Part shown: piece by piece, positions 1 through 9,599 of the stretch
Layout: each line of letters starts with the position of its first letter
How positions within the stretch are numbered: the first letter of the stretch is position 1
NCBI RefSeq assembly: GCF_004369205.1
Contig: NZ_QFGA01000001.1
Span: 806,001 to 870,000, forward strand
Direction: 5' to 3'
DNA length: 64,000 nucleotides
From: Pelotomaculum schinkii
GTDB lineage: Bacteria; Bacillota; Desulfotomaculia; Desulfotomaculales; Pelotomaculaceae
Program-made: the position numbers and the translations under genes
Notes under the pieces: generated by a model
What the model was told of the DNA's origin: nothing
Databases searched by the model: none
The model's input: only the letters and a program-made list of their open reading frames with translations

Positions 1-177
1 ACACTGTCTGCCATTTTGAATATCTCCCAAATAAACTTGAATTGAAAATATTAATATTAAAATAGCTTGCTTAATCACACCCGCATTAAAAAACTGACTC
101 AAAGAATTATCTTGATGTGGGTGTATAGCAAGTTGTAAAGGAATGGCTTTCTGGTCCGTACACACTATACTGACTCC
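1..177 (-). other. Unidentified open frame at the window edge
   Basis: The minus strand stays open for 59 codons from about position 177 to the window edge, just downstream of holA. The peptide has a hydrophilic first half (…HPHQDNSLSQFF…) and a hydrophobic run of Ile and Leu after it. I see no start codon with a ribosome binding site and recognise no family. It could be the start of a gene, a transposase scrap or chance. Confidence 0.15.
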
Positions 178-185
178 ACTCGCAG

Positions 186-1259
186 TCAACCGCTCTTCCT
201 CCTGCCACTGAGGGTGAGCAGGAAGGTCTCCATGGCCGGGTAAAACTCCATTTTTCCTGTCTTTACCCCCACATCCAGCTCCGAAAGCGCTGCCAGGGCG
301 CCGGTTAAGAGGGGTTTGCTGAAATTCCTGCTCTGGGCCGCCGCCTTCTTGGCTGCAAAGGGGTGAATTTTAAGCCTCTCAGGAATCTCCCTGGCCGGGC
401 AACCCCTTTCGTTCAAATCACGTACCATTAAAAGAATGCGAAACTGCCTGGCAATCATCGAAAGTATCTTGAGCGGAGGCTCCTTTGCCGCCAGCATATC
501 CTTAATGCCAGCCAGAGCTTCCCGGCAGCGCCTGTTTCCTACCGCGTCCACCACCGCAAAGATATTTTCCTCCAGTCTGGGCGGGCACAACAGGTGTACT
601 TCCTCTGTTGTGATAGCATCACGCCCGGCCGTGTAATGAATCAGTTTTTCAATTTCCAAGGAAAGCGCCTGCAGGGATGGGCCGGCTGCGTTCAACAAGG
701 CGTTTGCCGCCCCCGGCGCAAACCTCCTGCCCCCCTGTCCCGCCCGCTTGGTCACCCAGCGGCTCAAGTCCCCAGGGCTAAGATAGACAAATTCCATTTC
801 GCGGCCGTATTTTTTAATGGCCTGAAAGAGCCGTTTTCTTTTATCAACATTCTCCCCCGTGCTAAAAACCAGGCAGGTTGAAGGAGATGGATCTTTAATA
901 TACTGCAGCAGCGGCGTTTCCCGGCCGGATGGCTTGGGGCCTTCCCCCTCACCAGTTTCTTCCCCCCGCTTGGAGGCCTTGAAGAAGGAAGGGTTTTTAA
1001 CCACAACCAACCGCCTGGCAGCAAAAAAAGGGAGTGTTTCAGCCCGGGCCGCAACTTCCGCCGGGTCCGTCGCCTCTCCCTCAATCAGGTCAACATCCAG
1101 GCCAGCCTGGCCGCCCTGTTCGAAATGTTCCTTTAAACGCGCCAGAGCAAGATCGCGAAGATAGGTTTCCTCACCGTAAAACAGGTAAACCGGCGCAACA
1201 ACCCCCCGTTTCAGGCTGGCGTCAAACTCCATAAACGGGTTCACCGCGCCCCTAGACAT
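186..1259 (-). CDS. holA: DNA polymerase III delta subunit (clamp loader)
   Basis: HolA is the clamp-loader subunit that opens the beta sliding clamp so it can be placed on primed DNA. The protein is about 357 residues, normal for the family. The N-terminus carries the characteristic VYLFYGEE motif near residue 25, followed by the AAA+-like fold and the helical C-terminal collar. I chose the ATG at 1259 because GGAGG lies 9 bases upstream. It overlaps the end of the preceding gene by 8 bases, which suggests translational coupling. A longer frame from 1283 has no better start. In many Firmicutes holA sits next to comEC; here comEC is about 49 kb away, so that neighbourhood has been broken. The identification is firm. 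Confidence 0.93.
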   Translation of the reverse strand: MSRGAVNPFMEFDASLKRGVVAPVYLFYGEETYLRDLALARLKEHFEQGGQAGLDVDLIEGEATDPAEVAARAETLPFFAARRLVVVKNPSFFKASKRGEETGEGEGPKPSGRETPLLQYIKDPSPSTCLVFSTGENVDKRKRLFQAIKKYGREMEFVYLSPGDLSRWVTKRAGQGGRRFAPGAANALLNAAGPSLQALSLEIEKLIHYTAGRDAITTEEVHLLCPPRLEENIFAVVDAVGNRRCREALAGIKDMLAAKEPPLKILSMIARQFRILLMVRDLNERGCPAREIPERLKIHPFAAKKAAAQSRNFSKPLLTGALAALSELDVGVKTGKMEFYPAMETFLLTLSGRRKSG

Positions 1260-1557
1260 GAAGTCTGGCCTCCACTGCCGCAACCTTTCCGGACATGGTC
1301 AGCTTTTTATCCCTCCGGTCATCGATGCGTACGGTAGTTACGACCCTTACCGCGCCTTTTAAAAAGGGCTGTTCGTGCATTTCCCGGACCAGTTCCAGAA
1401 CAAGCCCCAGTTCACCCTCAATGATGGTGGACATGGACATCAGTTGGTAAGAAATCCCTTTCGCCTCCTGCAGCACTTTCACACATCCCGCCACATACTC
1501 ACTCAAGCCGGCAGACTGTGTGCCGACAGGCACCACAGTAACATCAACGACTGCCAC
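1252..1557 (-). CDS. MTH1187/YqgV family thiamine-binding protein
   Basis: This is a small (101 aa) protein of the MTH1187/YqgV family, whose members form ferredoxin-like-fold oligomers and, in characterised cases, bind thiamine or its pyrimidine moiety. Visible family features are the N-terminal beta strand (VVDVTVVPVGT), the VKVLQEAKG region and the SMSTIIEGELG motif. It starts with GTG at 1557 behind a GGGAGTGGG ribosome binding site. Its stop codon overlaps the start of holA. The function in this organism is unknown, and the pairing with holA may only reflect co-transcription. Confidence 0.85.
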   Translation of the reverse strand: MAVVDVTVVPVGTQSAGLSEYVAGCVKVLQEAKGISYQLMSMSTIIEGELGLVLELVREMHEQPFLKGAVRVVTTVRIDDRRDKKLTMSGKVAAVEARLHV

Positions 1558-1866
1558 TCACACCCACTCCCGCAACATTTTCTTTCCATTATATTAAATA
1601 TACACAGGCCTTACAACCAGCCTGGAATTGGCGGTATGAGAAAAGCGTATTTGTCATTTATTTAATTTAGTCTCTTCTGTAACAATTCTCTGGAGTTAAT
1701 AAGTTATCCTAATTTCCCTATGCCCTATTGTTTGGCTTTCCAAAAAAGAAAACTTTGCCTGCCAATAGAGGATTTTGTCATAAATTGCTGGAATTATACT
1801 ACATTTGTCTGCTACAATTTTTTATGATCTTTTTTCAGGAAAATTCTTAAGTTGAAGGACTGAGTT
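1558..1866. promoter_or_regulatory. Divergent intergenic region upstream of the chemosensory operon
   Basis: This 309-base AT-rich gap separates the minus-strand holA pair from the plus-strand chemosensory operon, so promoters for both should lie here. On the plus strand TTGTCA (1775-1780) is followed after only 14 bases by TATACT (1795-1800), a poorly spaced sigma-A-like pair. A second -10-like TACAAT lies at 1813-1818. I see no clear sigma-28 or sigma-54 signature and no riboswitch-like fold. The promoter assignment is weak. Confidence 0.3.
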
Positions 1867-2310
1867 ATGGACACGCCGGAAAGCTACGTGGTTTTTACAA
1901 TTGACAACCAGGGTTATGCTTTAAACCTTAATGTTGTTGAGAGAGCTGTTTGTGCTGCTGAAGTAACACCTTTGCCGGGAGCTCCCGATATGGTACTTGG
2001 TGTTGTTAATATACACGGGCGTTTAATTACCGTTATCAATACACGCAAACGCTTTAACCTGCCTGTAAGGGAATTAGACCCGAAAGACAAGTTTGTAATC
2101 TTATCAGATTCAAAACGAATCGCTGCTATAGTCGTAGACGACGTAACCGGTATTATGGAAACCGCCGCGGAGGACGTGCTCCTTGCCAAAGATGTTTTTC
2201 CAGACATTGAAAATGTGGAAGGCATAATCAAGCTGGCAGACAGCATCATCTATTGGCTAAACCATGATAACATCCTTTCTTATGACAAAGGACGTGACCA
2301 ACATTCCTGA
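1867..2310 (+). CDS. cheW: CheW-like coupling protein (WspB-like), first of two
   Basis: CheW proteins are SH3-fold adaptors that link chemoreceptors to the CheA kinase. This one is 147 residues, and the single CheW domain fills the protein. Typical strands are visible: VVFTIDNQGYAL near residue 10, then LPGAPDMVLGVVNIHGRLITVI near 40-62. It opens the operon and is followed, with overlap, by cheR. Two CheW proteins, a CheR with a TPR tail, one receptor, a hybrid CheA, a CheB and a REC-GGDEF protein together match the Wsp system, where the two CheW-like proteins are WspB and WspD. The start ATG has a modest AAGGA ribosome binding site 7 bases upstream. Confidence 0.88.
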   Translation: MDTPESYVVFTIDNQGYALNLNVVERAVCAAEVTPLPGAPDMVLGVVNIHGRLITVINTRKRFNLPVRELDPKDKFVILSDSKRIAAIVVDDVTGIMETAAEDVLLAKDVFPDIENVEGIIKLADSIIYWLNHDNILSYDKGRDQHS

Positions 2311-3835
2311 CAACCTTCCTTTTTCGCAGCTTAATGATTACCTGTCAATAAACCTTGGCTTGCATTTTCCCAAGGAACGCCGGCACGACCTGAAGCGGGG
2401 ACTCGCCGCCGCCGGTATTGAGCTCGGTTTTGATAATACGTTAACATTCACCCGCTGGCTGATAACCACACCAGCGACAAGAAAAAAAGTTGAAGTTTTG
2501 GCAAGCCACCTTACCGTGGGCGAGACGTACTTTTTCAGGGATGAAAACTGTTTCCGAACCCTGGAAGAACATATCCATGCAATTTTACGACAATCCCCAC
2601 CACCGGGAGGAAAGCGGTTAAAAATCTGGAGCGCGGGCTGCAGTACAGGAGAGGAACCCTATTCCATCGCTATCCTGCTCAGCAAATTCAGTCATTTCAT
2701 GAAAGACTGGAACGTCACAATTCTGGCCACAGACATCAACCCGCTGTCTCTCAGAAAAGCCGTCCGCGGACTGTACGGCGAGTGGTCATTCAGGGGAACT
2801 CCAGAGTGGGTCAAACAAAAATATTTCATAAAAAAAGAAAGCGGCCTTTTCGAAATACAGCCTTCCGTTAAACAAATGGTTGATTTTTCCTACCTGAACC
2901 TGGTAGAAGATAGTTATCCATCATATATTAACAACACTTGCGAGGTTGATATAATTTTTTGCCGCAACGTACTCATGTATTTTGGAGCCGCTAGAAGAAA
3001 TCTCGTGGTTCAACGGCTGCACAGCTGTCTTGCGGAGGGCGGCTGGCTGGCCGTAAGTCCAAGTGAAATGTCACCGGATCTGTTTTCACAGTTTAGCACG
3101 GTTAACCTGTCAGGTACGGTTGTATACAAGAAAGACCGGCATCAGTCCACCTCACCGGTTTGCCGGGCTACCGGCGGTATTTCACTTGACCCGGCGGCTT
3201 TTATAAAACATGGTCCCGGCAATACAAACAATGGGCCGGAAGCCGGTTTAACAGGACTGTCGTCTGCAAACCATAAAAGTCCCCAATTAGACGAACAGGT
3301 TCTTGAAGATGCAGACCGCTTATTCAAAACAGCGTTTGCTATGTTTGAGCGCTGCCGTTATGCTGATGCCGCCGAAAAATTAGCCGTTGCTTTATCCTCA
3401 ATTTCCGCAGGCGAAACGTCTTATGTGGAAAAGTCCTTGGCCCTCATGGCCCGGGCCAACGCCAATCTTGGGAAACTCCATGACGCCAAAGATTGGTGTG
3501 AGAGAGCAATTGCCTTTAATAAGCTTGACCCCTCCCTTCACTACCTGCTGGCAACTATTTTACAGGAGCAAAACCAACATGAGGAAGCTATCTCCGCTTT
3601 GAACAGAACGCTTTACCTGGACCGGGATTATTTGCTGGCACACTATGCGCTTGGCAATATTAAAAGGCAGCTGGGGAAACTGGAGGAATCAGACAAGCAT
3701 TTTGACCATGCTTTAATAATCCTGGGCTCTTATGCTCCAGGCGATCTACTGCCGGAATCAGACGGCATGACCGCCGGAAGGCTTTCGGAAATGATCATTT
3801 CCATGAAGTCCGGAGGCTTGCACGCACTTGCCTGA
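2264..3835 (+). CDS. cheR: CheR chemoreceptor methyltransferase with C-terminal TPR repeats (WspC-like)
   Basis: CheR methylates glutamates of chemoreceptors using S-adenosylmethionine. Residues about 10-290 form the CheR domain, with the SAM-binding segment WSAGCSTGEEPYS near residue 125 and the FCRNVLMYF motif near 232. After a linker, residues about 340-510 carry tetratricopeptide repeats (AMFERCRYADAAEKL, LAHYALGNIKRQLGK). CheR-TPR fusions are characteristic of Wsp/Frz-type alternative chemosensory systems, where WspC has this layout. The start is uncertain: ATG at 2264 or 2282, both inside the end of cheW and neither with a good ribosome binding site, so coupling to cheW translation is likely. 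Confidence 0.9.
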   Translation: MITSFLMTKDVTNIPDNLPFSQLNDYLSINLGLHFPKERRHDLKRGLAAAGIELGFDNTLTFTRWLITTPATRKKVEVLASHLTVGETYFFRDENCFRTLEEHIHAILRQSPPPGGKRLKIWSAGCSTGEEPYSIAILLSKFSHFMKDWNVTILATDINPLSLRKAVRGLYGEWSFRGTPEWVKQKYFIKKESGLFEIQPSVKQMVDFSYLNLVEDSYPSYINNTCEVDIIFCRNVLMYFGAARRNLVVQRLHSCLAEGGWLAVSPSEMSPDLFSQFSTVNLSGTVVYKKDRHQSTSPVCRATGGISLDPAAFIKHGPGNTNNGPEAGLTGLSSANHKSPQLDEQVLEDADRLFKTAFAMFERCRYADAAEKLAVALSSISAGETSYVEKSLALMARANANLGKLHDAKDWCERAIAFNKLDPSLHYLLATILQEQNQHEEAISALNRTLYLDRDYLLAHYALGNIKRQLGKLEESDKHFDHALIILGSYAPGDLLPESDGMTAGRLSEMIISMKSGGLHALA

Positions 3836-3863
3836 AACGCTAAAAGGCTAAGGGGGGGTTAAG

Positions 3864-4391
3864 ATAATTTCAAAAGAGGAAAAGGAAACAATTCTCAAAG
3901 CAAGAGCAAAAGAGCTTGCCCGGAAGGAAGAAACCGGCGCCGTAAATTTAGCGCAGGTGGAAGTCGTTGAGTTTTTGCTGGCTCACGAAAACTATGCTGT
4001 GGAGTCCAGGTATGTTCAAGAGATCAGCCCGTTGAAAGAACTTACGGCATTGCCGGGCACGCCGCCGTTTATTCTTGGGATTATCAACTTTCGAGGTCAT
4101 ATCCTGACAGTCATTGACCTGAGGTATTTTTTCAACCTGCCGCAAAAGGGTCTTACCGGCCTGAACAAGGTTATTATAGTACAGGCGTCAGAGACAAAAA
4201 TCGGTATCCTGGCAGATACAATTCATGGTATCAAATCTATTCCTGTTAACGAACTCCAACCGCCGCTTCCCGCCATGACCGGTATTAGGGGTGAATATAT
4301 CAAAGGCCTAACCGGCGAGCGGCTGGCTGTTCTGGATCTGGAAAAGCTCCTGTCGGATAAACGGATAATAGTACACGAAGAAGTAGATTAG
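3864..4391 (+). CDS. cheW: Second CheW-like coupling protein (WspD-like), probably with a non-canonical start codon
   Basis: The CheW domain is clear from GTG 3957 onward ([16 protein letters not shown]…[24 protein letters not shown]). The GTG at 3957 has no ribosome binding site. The reading frame continues upstream to a stop at 3849, encoding [20 protein letters not shown], a charged helix of the kind found at the N-terminus of many CheW proteins of this size. In that stretch the only codons at a proper distance from the strong AAGGGGGGG ribosome binding site (3850-3858) are ATA 3864 and ATT 3867. I therefore propose ATA or ATT initiation, giving about 175 residues. The alternatives are GTG 3957 (144 residues) or a sequence error in the start codon. 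Confidence 0.75.
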   Translation: MISKEEKETILKARAKELARKEETGAVNLAQVEVVEFLLAHENYAVESRYVQEISPLKELTALPGTPPFILGIINFRGHILTVIDLRYFFNLPQKGLTGLNKVIIVQASETKIGILADTIHGIKSIPVNELQPPLPAMTGIRGEYIKGLTGERLAVLDLEKLLSDKRIIVHEEVD

Positions 4392-4428
4392 GGTTGCAGG
4401 ATTTTTAATAAAACAGGAGGAGCAATCT

Positions 4429-6057
4429 GTGAAATGGTTTTTTAACGCAAAAATAGGCGCAAAGATTATGACCGGCTATGTATTTGTAGGCATTATTGCT
4501 ATAGTAACATGCTATATAGGTTTACAAAGTATAAATAAAATTAGCAGGATGAACCAGGAGCTATACGAGGTCAATACGCTCTCTCAGATATACATAGATG
4601 ATGCAATAGACAAATTCAATGAAACCAGTATTTTTTTGGCTGTCAGTCTTATAGATGGGGACAAAAAAACCGGTGATATTAATTTGGCTGATATCAGCAA
4701 AAATGATGAAAAAATCAATGAAATATTGATAAATCTTGAAAATATAAACAATAACGAGGATATTAAACGGGAGATTGCACAAATTAAAACAGCAACAGCT
4801 AATCTGAAACTGTTAAATGATAACCTTTTTGACCTTATACTGGCAGGCCGGATGAACGAAGCACGGTCCACGTTTTTCAGCAACACTCCCTATGCGACTA
4901 GAATAATTGAAATGTTAAGGCATACGCATGACCTTGTTGAAACCCAGGCTAAACAGAAAGCTGAGGCGAACCTGGCTGAGGGAAAACAAGCTGCAATAGC
5001 GATGTTTTTCATTCTGGTTATAGGCCTAACCCTGTCTCTGGGGCTGGGCATCCTGATCACCCGCCGGATTACACGTCCCTTAAAAACTGCGGTGATGATT
5101 GCAGACCAAATCTCCATGCGTGATCTCAAAGTCGAAGTTCCAATAAACTATGGGCGTGACGAGGCGGGCTTGATGATCCAGGCTTTTCTTAAAATGGCGG
5201 AAAATTTACGGGGTGAAATCAAGCAAATTTTCGGCGGAGTGGATGTGCTGGTATCTTCCGCCAGTGAAATATCCGCTTCTACCATACAGTTTACGGCCAG
5301 CGCCACAGAAACAGCCGCAGCCGTGAGTGAAACAACTACTACTATTGAAGAACTTAGACAGACTGCGAAGTTATCCACACAGAAGGCAAATTATATCTCT
5401 GAAGTTACCCATAAGGCGGTGCAAGCTTCCCAAGAGGGTCAAAAAAAAGTGGAGCAAACACTCGAAGAAATGTACCGGATACGCCAGCAGATGGAGTCTA
5501 TCGCCGAAAGTGTCGTGAGACAAAGCGAGCAAAGCCAAGCTATTGGAGAAATTATATCCTCAGTGGACGATATAGCTGAACAGTCAAACCTTCTGGCTGT
5601 TAACGCATCCATCGAAGCAGCAAAGGCCGGCGAAGAAGGAAAAGGGTTTGCCGTAGTGGCGCAAGAAATCAAAAGCCTCGCCAAGCAGTCCAAACGGGCC
5701 ACGGCTCAGGTGCGAACAATCTTAAACGATATTCAAAAAGCCACCAGTTCTGCTGTTATGGCCACGGAACAGGGTAGTAAAATGGTTGAATTGGGAGTGA
5801 CGCAGTCCACCGGGGCAGGCGAGTCGATCAAGGAGATGGCCCGCAGCATTTATGAAGCGTTACAAGCGGTGACCCAGATTGCAGCATCCGCCCAGCAGCA
5901 GTTTGCCGGCACGGAGCAAACCGCCATGGCGATGGAAAACATCCGCCTGGCAAGCAATCAGAACGTTGAAGGATCAAGGAAAATAGAAACAGCGGCAAGA
6001 AATTTGGACGATTTGGGTAAAAATCTCAGGCAGTTGGCGGAGCGTTACAGCGTCTAA
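4429..6057 (+). CDS. Methyl-accepting chemotaxis protein (WspA-like receptor)
   Basis: This is a transmembrane chemoreceptor of 542 residues. A first membrane helix lies at about residues 11-32. A periplasmic-type four-helix-bundle sensor follows to about residue 185, then a second helix ([20 protein letters not shown], about 189-208). After that come a HAMP domain and a long coiled-coil signalling domain. The hairpin tip that contacts CheA/CheW is visible as [32 protein letters not shown], read here in overlapping parts near residues 380-410. The start is GTG 4429 with AGGAGG 6-7 bases upstream. It is the only receptor in the operon, as expected for a dedicated alternative-function system. 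The C-terminal CheR-tethering pentapeptide is absent. Confidence 0.93.
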   Translation: MKWFFNAKIGAKIMTGYVFVGIIAIVTCYIGLQSINKISRMNQELYEVNTLSQIYIDDAIDKFNETSIFLAVSLIDGDKKTGDINLADISKNDEKINEILINLENINNNEDIKREIAQIKTATANLKLLNDNLFDLILAGRMNEARSTFFSNTPYATRIIEMLRHTHDLVETQAKQKAEANLAEGKQAAIAMFFILVIGLTLSLGLGILITRRITRPLKTAVMIADQISMRDLKVEVPINYGRDEAGLMIQAFLKMAENLRGEIKQIFGGVDVLVSSASEISASTIQFTASATETAAAVSETTTTIEELRQTAKLSTQKANYISEVTHKAVQASQEGQKKVEQTLEEMYRIRQQMESIAESVVRQSEQSQAIGEIISSVDDIAEQSNLLAVNASIEAAKAGEEGKGFAVVAQEIKSLAKQSKRATAQVRTILNDIQKATSSAVMATEQGSKMVELGVTQSTGAGESIKEMARSIYEALQAVTQIAASAQQQFAGTEQTAMAMENIRLASNQNVEGSRKIETAARNLDDLGKNLRQLAERYSV

Positions 6058-6078
6058 AGGTATAAAGGGAGCAGCGAG

Positions 6079-8469
6079 ATGGGGAAAAAAGATGAGGATT
6101 TGCTGATCAGGCTTCGGACGATGTTCAAAGTTGAAGCGGGTGAACGACTCAAGGCAATTACCTCAGGGCTTATGGAACTGGAGAAAGAACTTTCTTCCGA
6201 CACGCAGGCAAAGATAATTGAGACTGTTTTTCGTGAAGCGCACAGTTTAAAAGGCGCTGCAAGGGCTGTCAACATGCAGGAAATAGAGACGGTCTGCCAG
6301 TCACTTGAGGGCGCCCTGGCACGTTTGAAGCATGGAAAAATAATGCTTTCATCCAATCTTTTAAACATTTTTCACCAAGCTGTCGACACTGTGGGCATGC
6401 TGCTTTTTTCGCCCGATAAAAATCCCGGTGAAGCTGAGGTATTGCTAAAGCAGCTTGAATCGCTTGAAAGCTGTAAAGATGTAAGCAGTACTGGATATCA
6501 GTCTTGCACTTCGTCAGAAATAAAGGAGGGACACAAGCCCCAAACCGACCCGGCAGGCTGCCCGCAAGTGAAAACCTGCCATGAAATTCCGGCAGAAGAT
6601 ACGCCCGGAAAAATGAACAGCAGCGGGAGTGTAAAGGGCATTTCGGGGAAGAGCATGGCGCCTGTGCAAGAAATCCCACCTTCTACGGAAACAGTAAGAA
6701 TTGCGACGTCTAAACTTGATTCGCTCTTACTGCAAATTGAGGAATTGCTTTCGGTAAAGCTTGCAGCAAAACAAAGCGCGGAGAATTTATTGGATTTTAA
6801 GGCCGGTATCGACCTGTGGGAAAGAGAAGGAGCAAAAATTCAACCGGAACTACTGCTGCTCAGAAAGTACCTGGAAAATGCGGGGAAACCCATAGAAATG
6901 AAGCAGGCGGGTTTGCTCTTGGCCAAAGTGCTTGATTTCATCGACTGGAATTATGCTTTTGCAAAATCACTTCAGAACAAGTTTAACGAGCAGGTAAAAA
7001 CTGCCGAAGCCGACCGGCTGACTCTTGACGGCAAGGTAAACACGCTCCTTGAAGACATGAAGAAGGCGCTAATGCTTCCCTTCTCAACTGTCCTGGAGAC
7101 ATACCCCAAAATGGTCCGCGACCTCACTTCCAGAGAGGGCAAAGAAGTGGACTTGCAGTTGCATGGTAAAGAGGTCGAGATAGACAAACGAATTCTCGAA
7201 GAGATCAAAGACCCGCTGATCCACTTGGTGCGCAATTGTGTCGACCACGGAATTGAGAAGCCGGATATACGGGAGCTAAGCCAAAAGCCGCGTCGCGGTA
7301 GAATAACGATAGCCGTTACGCAAGTTGAAGGGACCAAAGTCGAAATAGCCGTTACAGATGACGGCGCCGGTATTCATGTTGAAAAGGTAATAGAAGCTGC
7401 CGTCAAACGAGGCGTCATAACCCACAAACAGGCAGAAAACATTGGCGTGCAAGAGTCCCTGGCGCTTATCTTCAAATCGGAAGTTTCCACCAACCAGATT
7501 GTCACGGAAATCTCCGGCAGGGGGCTCGGCCTTGCTATTGCCCAGGAAAAAGTTAACAAGCTGCGCGGCAGCATGTCTGTGGAAACCAGTCCCGGGAACG
7601 GCACATCAATACGGATACTTCTTCCCGTTACCCTTACGGCCTTGAGAGGTATCATGATCAGGGCAGCCGGACAAATATTTGCATTACCCACCTCAAATGT
7701 GGAACGGGTGGTAAGGACGCGGCGAGATCAGATTAAGACGGTCGAAAACATGAAAACTGTCTTAGTTGACGGCAGAGTCATCTCCCTGGTAGGGCTTAGT
7801 GATGTCCTTGGACTGGACGGGGAAAACAATGAAGATGAAAAATCTGATTACATCAGGCTTTTGATTCTTTGTTACGCAGGGAAGAGTATTGCCTTTCAGG
7901 TCGACGAAATACTCAAGGAACAGGAAATCCTATTAAAAAGTCTTGGCAAGCCGCTTTTGCGGGTGCGCAACATTGCCGGCGCCACGATACTTGGCTCGGG
8001 CAAAGTGATCCCTGTACTGAATGTCAGCGATTTGATAAAATCCGCAGTAAATATCAATGCCAAAACAAGCGCCATGACCGTATCAACACAGGAAAACAAG
8101 CCAAAAAAACGTTCTGTTCTGGTTGTTGAAGACTCAATCACCGCAAGGGTACTTTTAAAAAATATTCTTGAATCCTCAGGGTACAGGGTGAAAACTGCTG
8201 TTGACGGAATTGACGCTTATACCAACTTAAGAACCGGTCAATTTGATTTGGTCGTATCGGATATCGAAATGCCTAGAATGAATGGGTTTGATTTAACGGC
8301 AAAAATCCGGTCGGATGATCAGTTATCTCATCTGCCCGTTGTGCTGGTAACTGGTCTGGAATCCCGCGAGGACAGGGAGCGGGGCATTGATGTAGGAGCC
8401 AACGCATACATTGCCAAAAGCAGTTTCGATCACAGCAACCTGCTGGAAACCATCCAAAAGATTATTTAA
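6079..8469 (+). CDS. cheA: Hybrid chemotaxis kinase CheA with C-terminal receiver domain (WspE-like)
   Basis: This 796-residue histidine kinase has the order Hpt, linker, dimerisation, HATPase, CheW-like and receiver. The phosphorylatable histidine is H55 in the AHSLKGAARAV motif. The kinase N box is HLVRNCVDHGIEKPD, the G1 box DDGAGI and the G2 box GRGLGLA. The P5 CheW-like domain covers about residues 520-660. The last 125 residues are a receiver with acceptor Asp in VVSDIEMPRMNGF. A CheA carrying its own receiver is the WspE/FrzE arrangement and differs from ordinary flagellar CheA. It likely phosphorylates the GGDEF response regulator encoded two genes downstream, as WspE does WspR; that link is inferred from synteny. 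Confidence 0.93.
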   Translation: MGKKDEDLLIRLRTMFKVEAGERLKAITSGLMELEKELSSDTQAKIIETVFREAHSLKGAARAVNMQEIETVCQSLEGALARLKHGKIMLSSNLLNIFHQAVDTVGMLLFSPDKNPGEAEVLLKQLESLESCKDVSSTGYQSCTSSEIKEGHKPQTDPAGCPQVKTCHEIPAEDTPGKMNSSGSVKGISGKSMAPVQEIPPSTETVRIATSKLDSLLLQIEELLSVKLAAKQSAENLLDFKAGIDLWEREGAKIQPELLLLRKYLENAGKPIEMKQAGLLLAKVLDFIDWNYAFAKSLQNKFNEQVKTAEADRLTLDGKVNTLLEDMKKALMLPFSTVLETYPKMVRDLTSREGKEVDLQLHGKEVEIDKRILEEIKDPLIHLVRNCVDHGIEKPDIRELSQKPRRGRITIAVTQVEGTKVEIAVTDDGAGIHVEKVIEAAVKRGVITHKQAENIGVQESLALIFKSEVSTNQIVTEISGRGLGLAIAQEKVNKLRGSMSVETSPGNGTSIRILLPVTLTALRGIMIRAAGQIFALPTSNVERVVRTRRDQIKTVENMKTVLVDGRVISLVGLSDVLGLDGENNEDEKSDYIRLLILCYAGKSIAFQVDEILKEQEILLKSLGKPLLRVRNIAGATILGSGKVIPVLNVSDLIKSAVNINAKTSAMTVSTQENKPKKRSVLVVEDSITARVLLKNILESSGYRVKTAVDGIDAYTNLRTGQFDLVVSDIEMPRMNGFDLTAKIRSDDQLSHLPVVLVTGLESREDRERGIDVGANAYIAKSSFDHSNLLETIQKII

Positions 8470-8484
8470 TTAGCGGAGTATAAA

Positions 8485-9531
8485 ATGATTAAAGTCCTGG
8501 TAGTTGATGACTCTCCCGTAGTACAGGCCTTGCTGATACATATTCTCAGCTCGGATCCGGAAATAAACATAGCCGGCGCCGCAAACAACGGTGAAGAGGC
8601 GCTTTATTACGTAAAAACTTATAAGCCGGATGTCGTTACCATGGATATGCACATGCCAAAAATGAATGGTTTTGAAGCCACAAGGAAGATCATGGAGACT
8701 CATCCTGTCCCTATTATTATTTTAAGCGCCAGTTGGGATCACGTGGATGTTGAACAGACATTCCAGGCTCTCGGAGCCGGAGCGGTCGCTGTTTTGGAAA
8801 AGCCTGCAGGGACTACACACCCTGATTTTGATCATATGGCCAGGGTACTGATCCAGACAGTAAAGTCGATGTCCGAAGTGAAGGTTGTTAGAAGATGGGC
8901 CAGGTTCCGGCCGGCAAGCTTAGCCGCAACACATCCTCCTGTTGTTTTTGAAAAAAATCCAGCGGAAATCAATTGCGTTGCTGTTGGCGCTTCTACCGGC
9001 GGACCAATGGCGCTTCAAACACTACTAGCCGGGATTACCAGCGATTTTCCAGCTCCATTATTAGTTGTCCAACATATCACAAAGGGCTTTCTTCAGGGCA
9101 TGGTAGAATGGTTGGCTAATTCCACAGGACTTTCTGTCAGTATTGCAACACAGGGTACCTACCCGCTTCCGGGGCATGTGTATTTTGCCCCTGACAGTTC
9201 TCATCTGGGAGTCGATAACACCGGGCGTATTTTTTTGAGCAAGAAAGAACCGGAACATGGCCTGCGACCGGCCGTGTCCTATCTTTTCCGCTCGGTTGCA
9301 GAGGTTTTCGGACCAAACGCTGCCGGTGTGCTGCTTTCCGGGATGGGTAAAGACGGCGCGGTTGAACTGAGGTTAATGAAAGAAAACGGAGCTGCAACCA
9401 TCGTCCAGGACAAGGAAAGCTCCGTTGTACACGGCATGCCGGGTGAAGCTGTCAAAATAGGCGCCGCTTCATATATTCTCCCGCCAGACGAGATCGCCTC
9501 AACCCTGTTGAGGCTGGCAGGTAAAAAGTAA
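8485..9531 (+). CDS. cheB: CheB protein-glutamate methylesterase (WspF-like)
   Basis: CheB removes methyl groups from receptors when phosphorylated, giving adaptation. The protein is 348 residues. Residues 1-125 are a receiver with acceptor Asp in VVTMDMHMPKMNG. Residues about 165-345 are the methylesterase domain with the catalytic serine in VGASTGGP, the histidine in VVQHITKGF and the aspartate in LLSGMGKDGA. It pairs with CheR in the same operon to form a complete adaptation loop. In Pseudomonas, loss of the equivalent WspF locks the system on and raises c-di-GMP. Confidence 0.93.
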   Translation: MIKVLVVDDSPVVQALLIHILSSDPEINIAGAANNGEEALYYVKTYKPDVVTMDMHMPKMNGFEATRKIMETHPVPIIILSASWDHVDVEQTFQALGAGAVAVLEKPAGTTHPDFDHMARVLIQTVKSMSEVKVVRRWARFRPASLAATHPPVVFEKNPAEINCVAVGASTGGPMALQTLLAGITSDFPAPLLVVQHITKGFLQGMVEWLANSTGLSVSIATQGTYPLPGHVYFAPDSSHLGVDNTGRIFLSKKEPEHGLRPAVSYLFRSVAEVFGPNAAGVLLSGMGKDGAVELRLMKENGAATIVQDKESSVVHGMPGEAVKIGAASYILPPDEIASTLLRLAGKK

Positions 9532-9539
9532 AACACTAC

Positions 9540-9555
9540 TTAGGGTTTACCCTAA
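9540..9555. repeat. Short palindrome between cheB and the GGDEF gene
   Basis: The gap between cheB and the response regulator contains TTAGGG-TTTA-CCCTAA, a perfect inverted repeat with a 4-base loop. It has no T-tract after it, so it is not a standard terminator. It might be an mRNA hairpin or an operator separating the output gene from the rest of the operon. Confidence 0.4.
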
Positions 9556-9599
9556 ATCATGGCTAACCATTCTGTAATGCAGGGGGGTAAAACTTAGAT

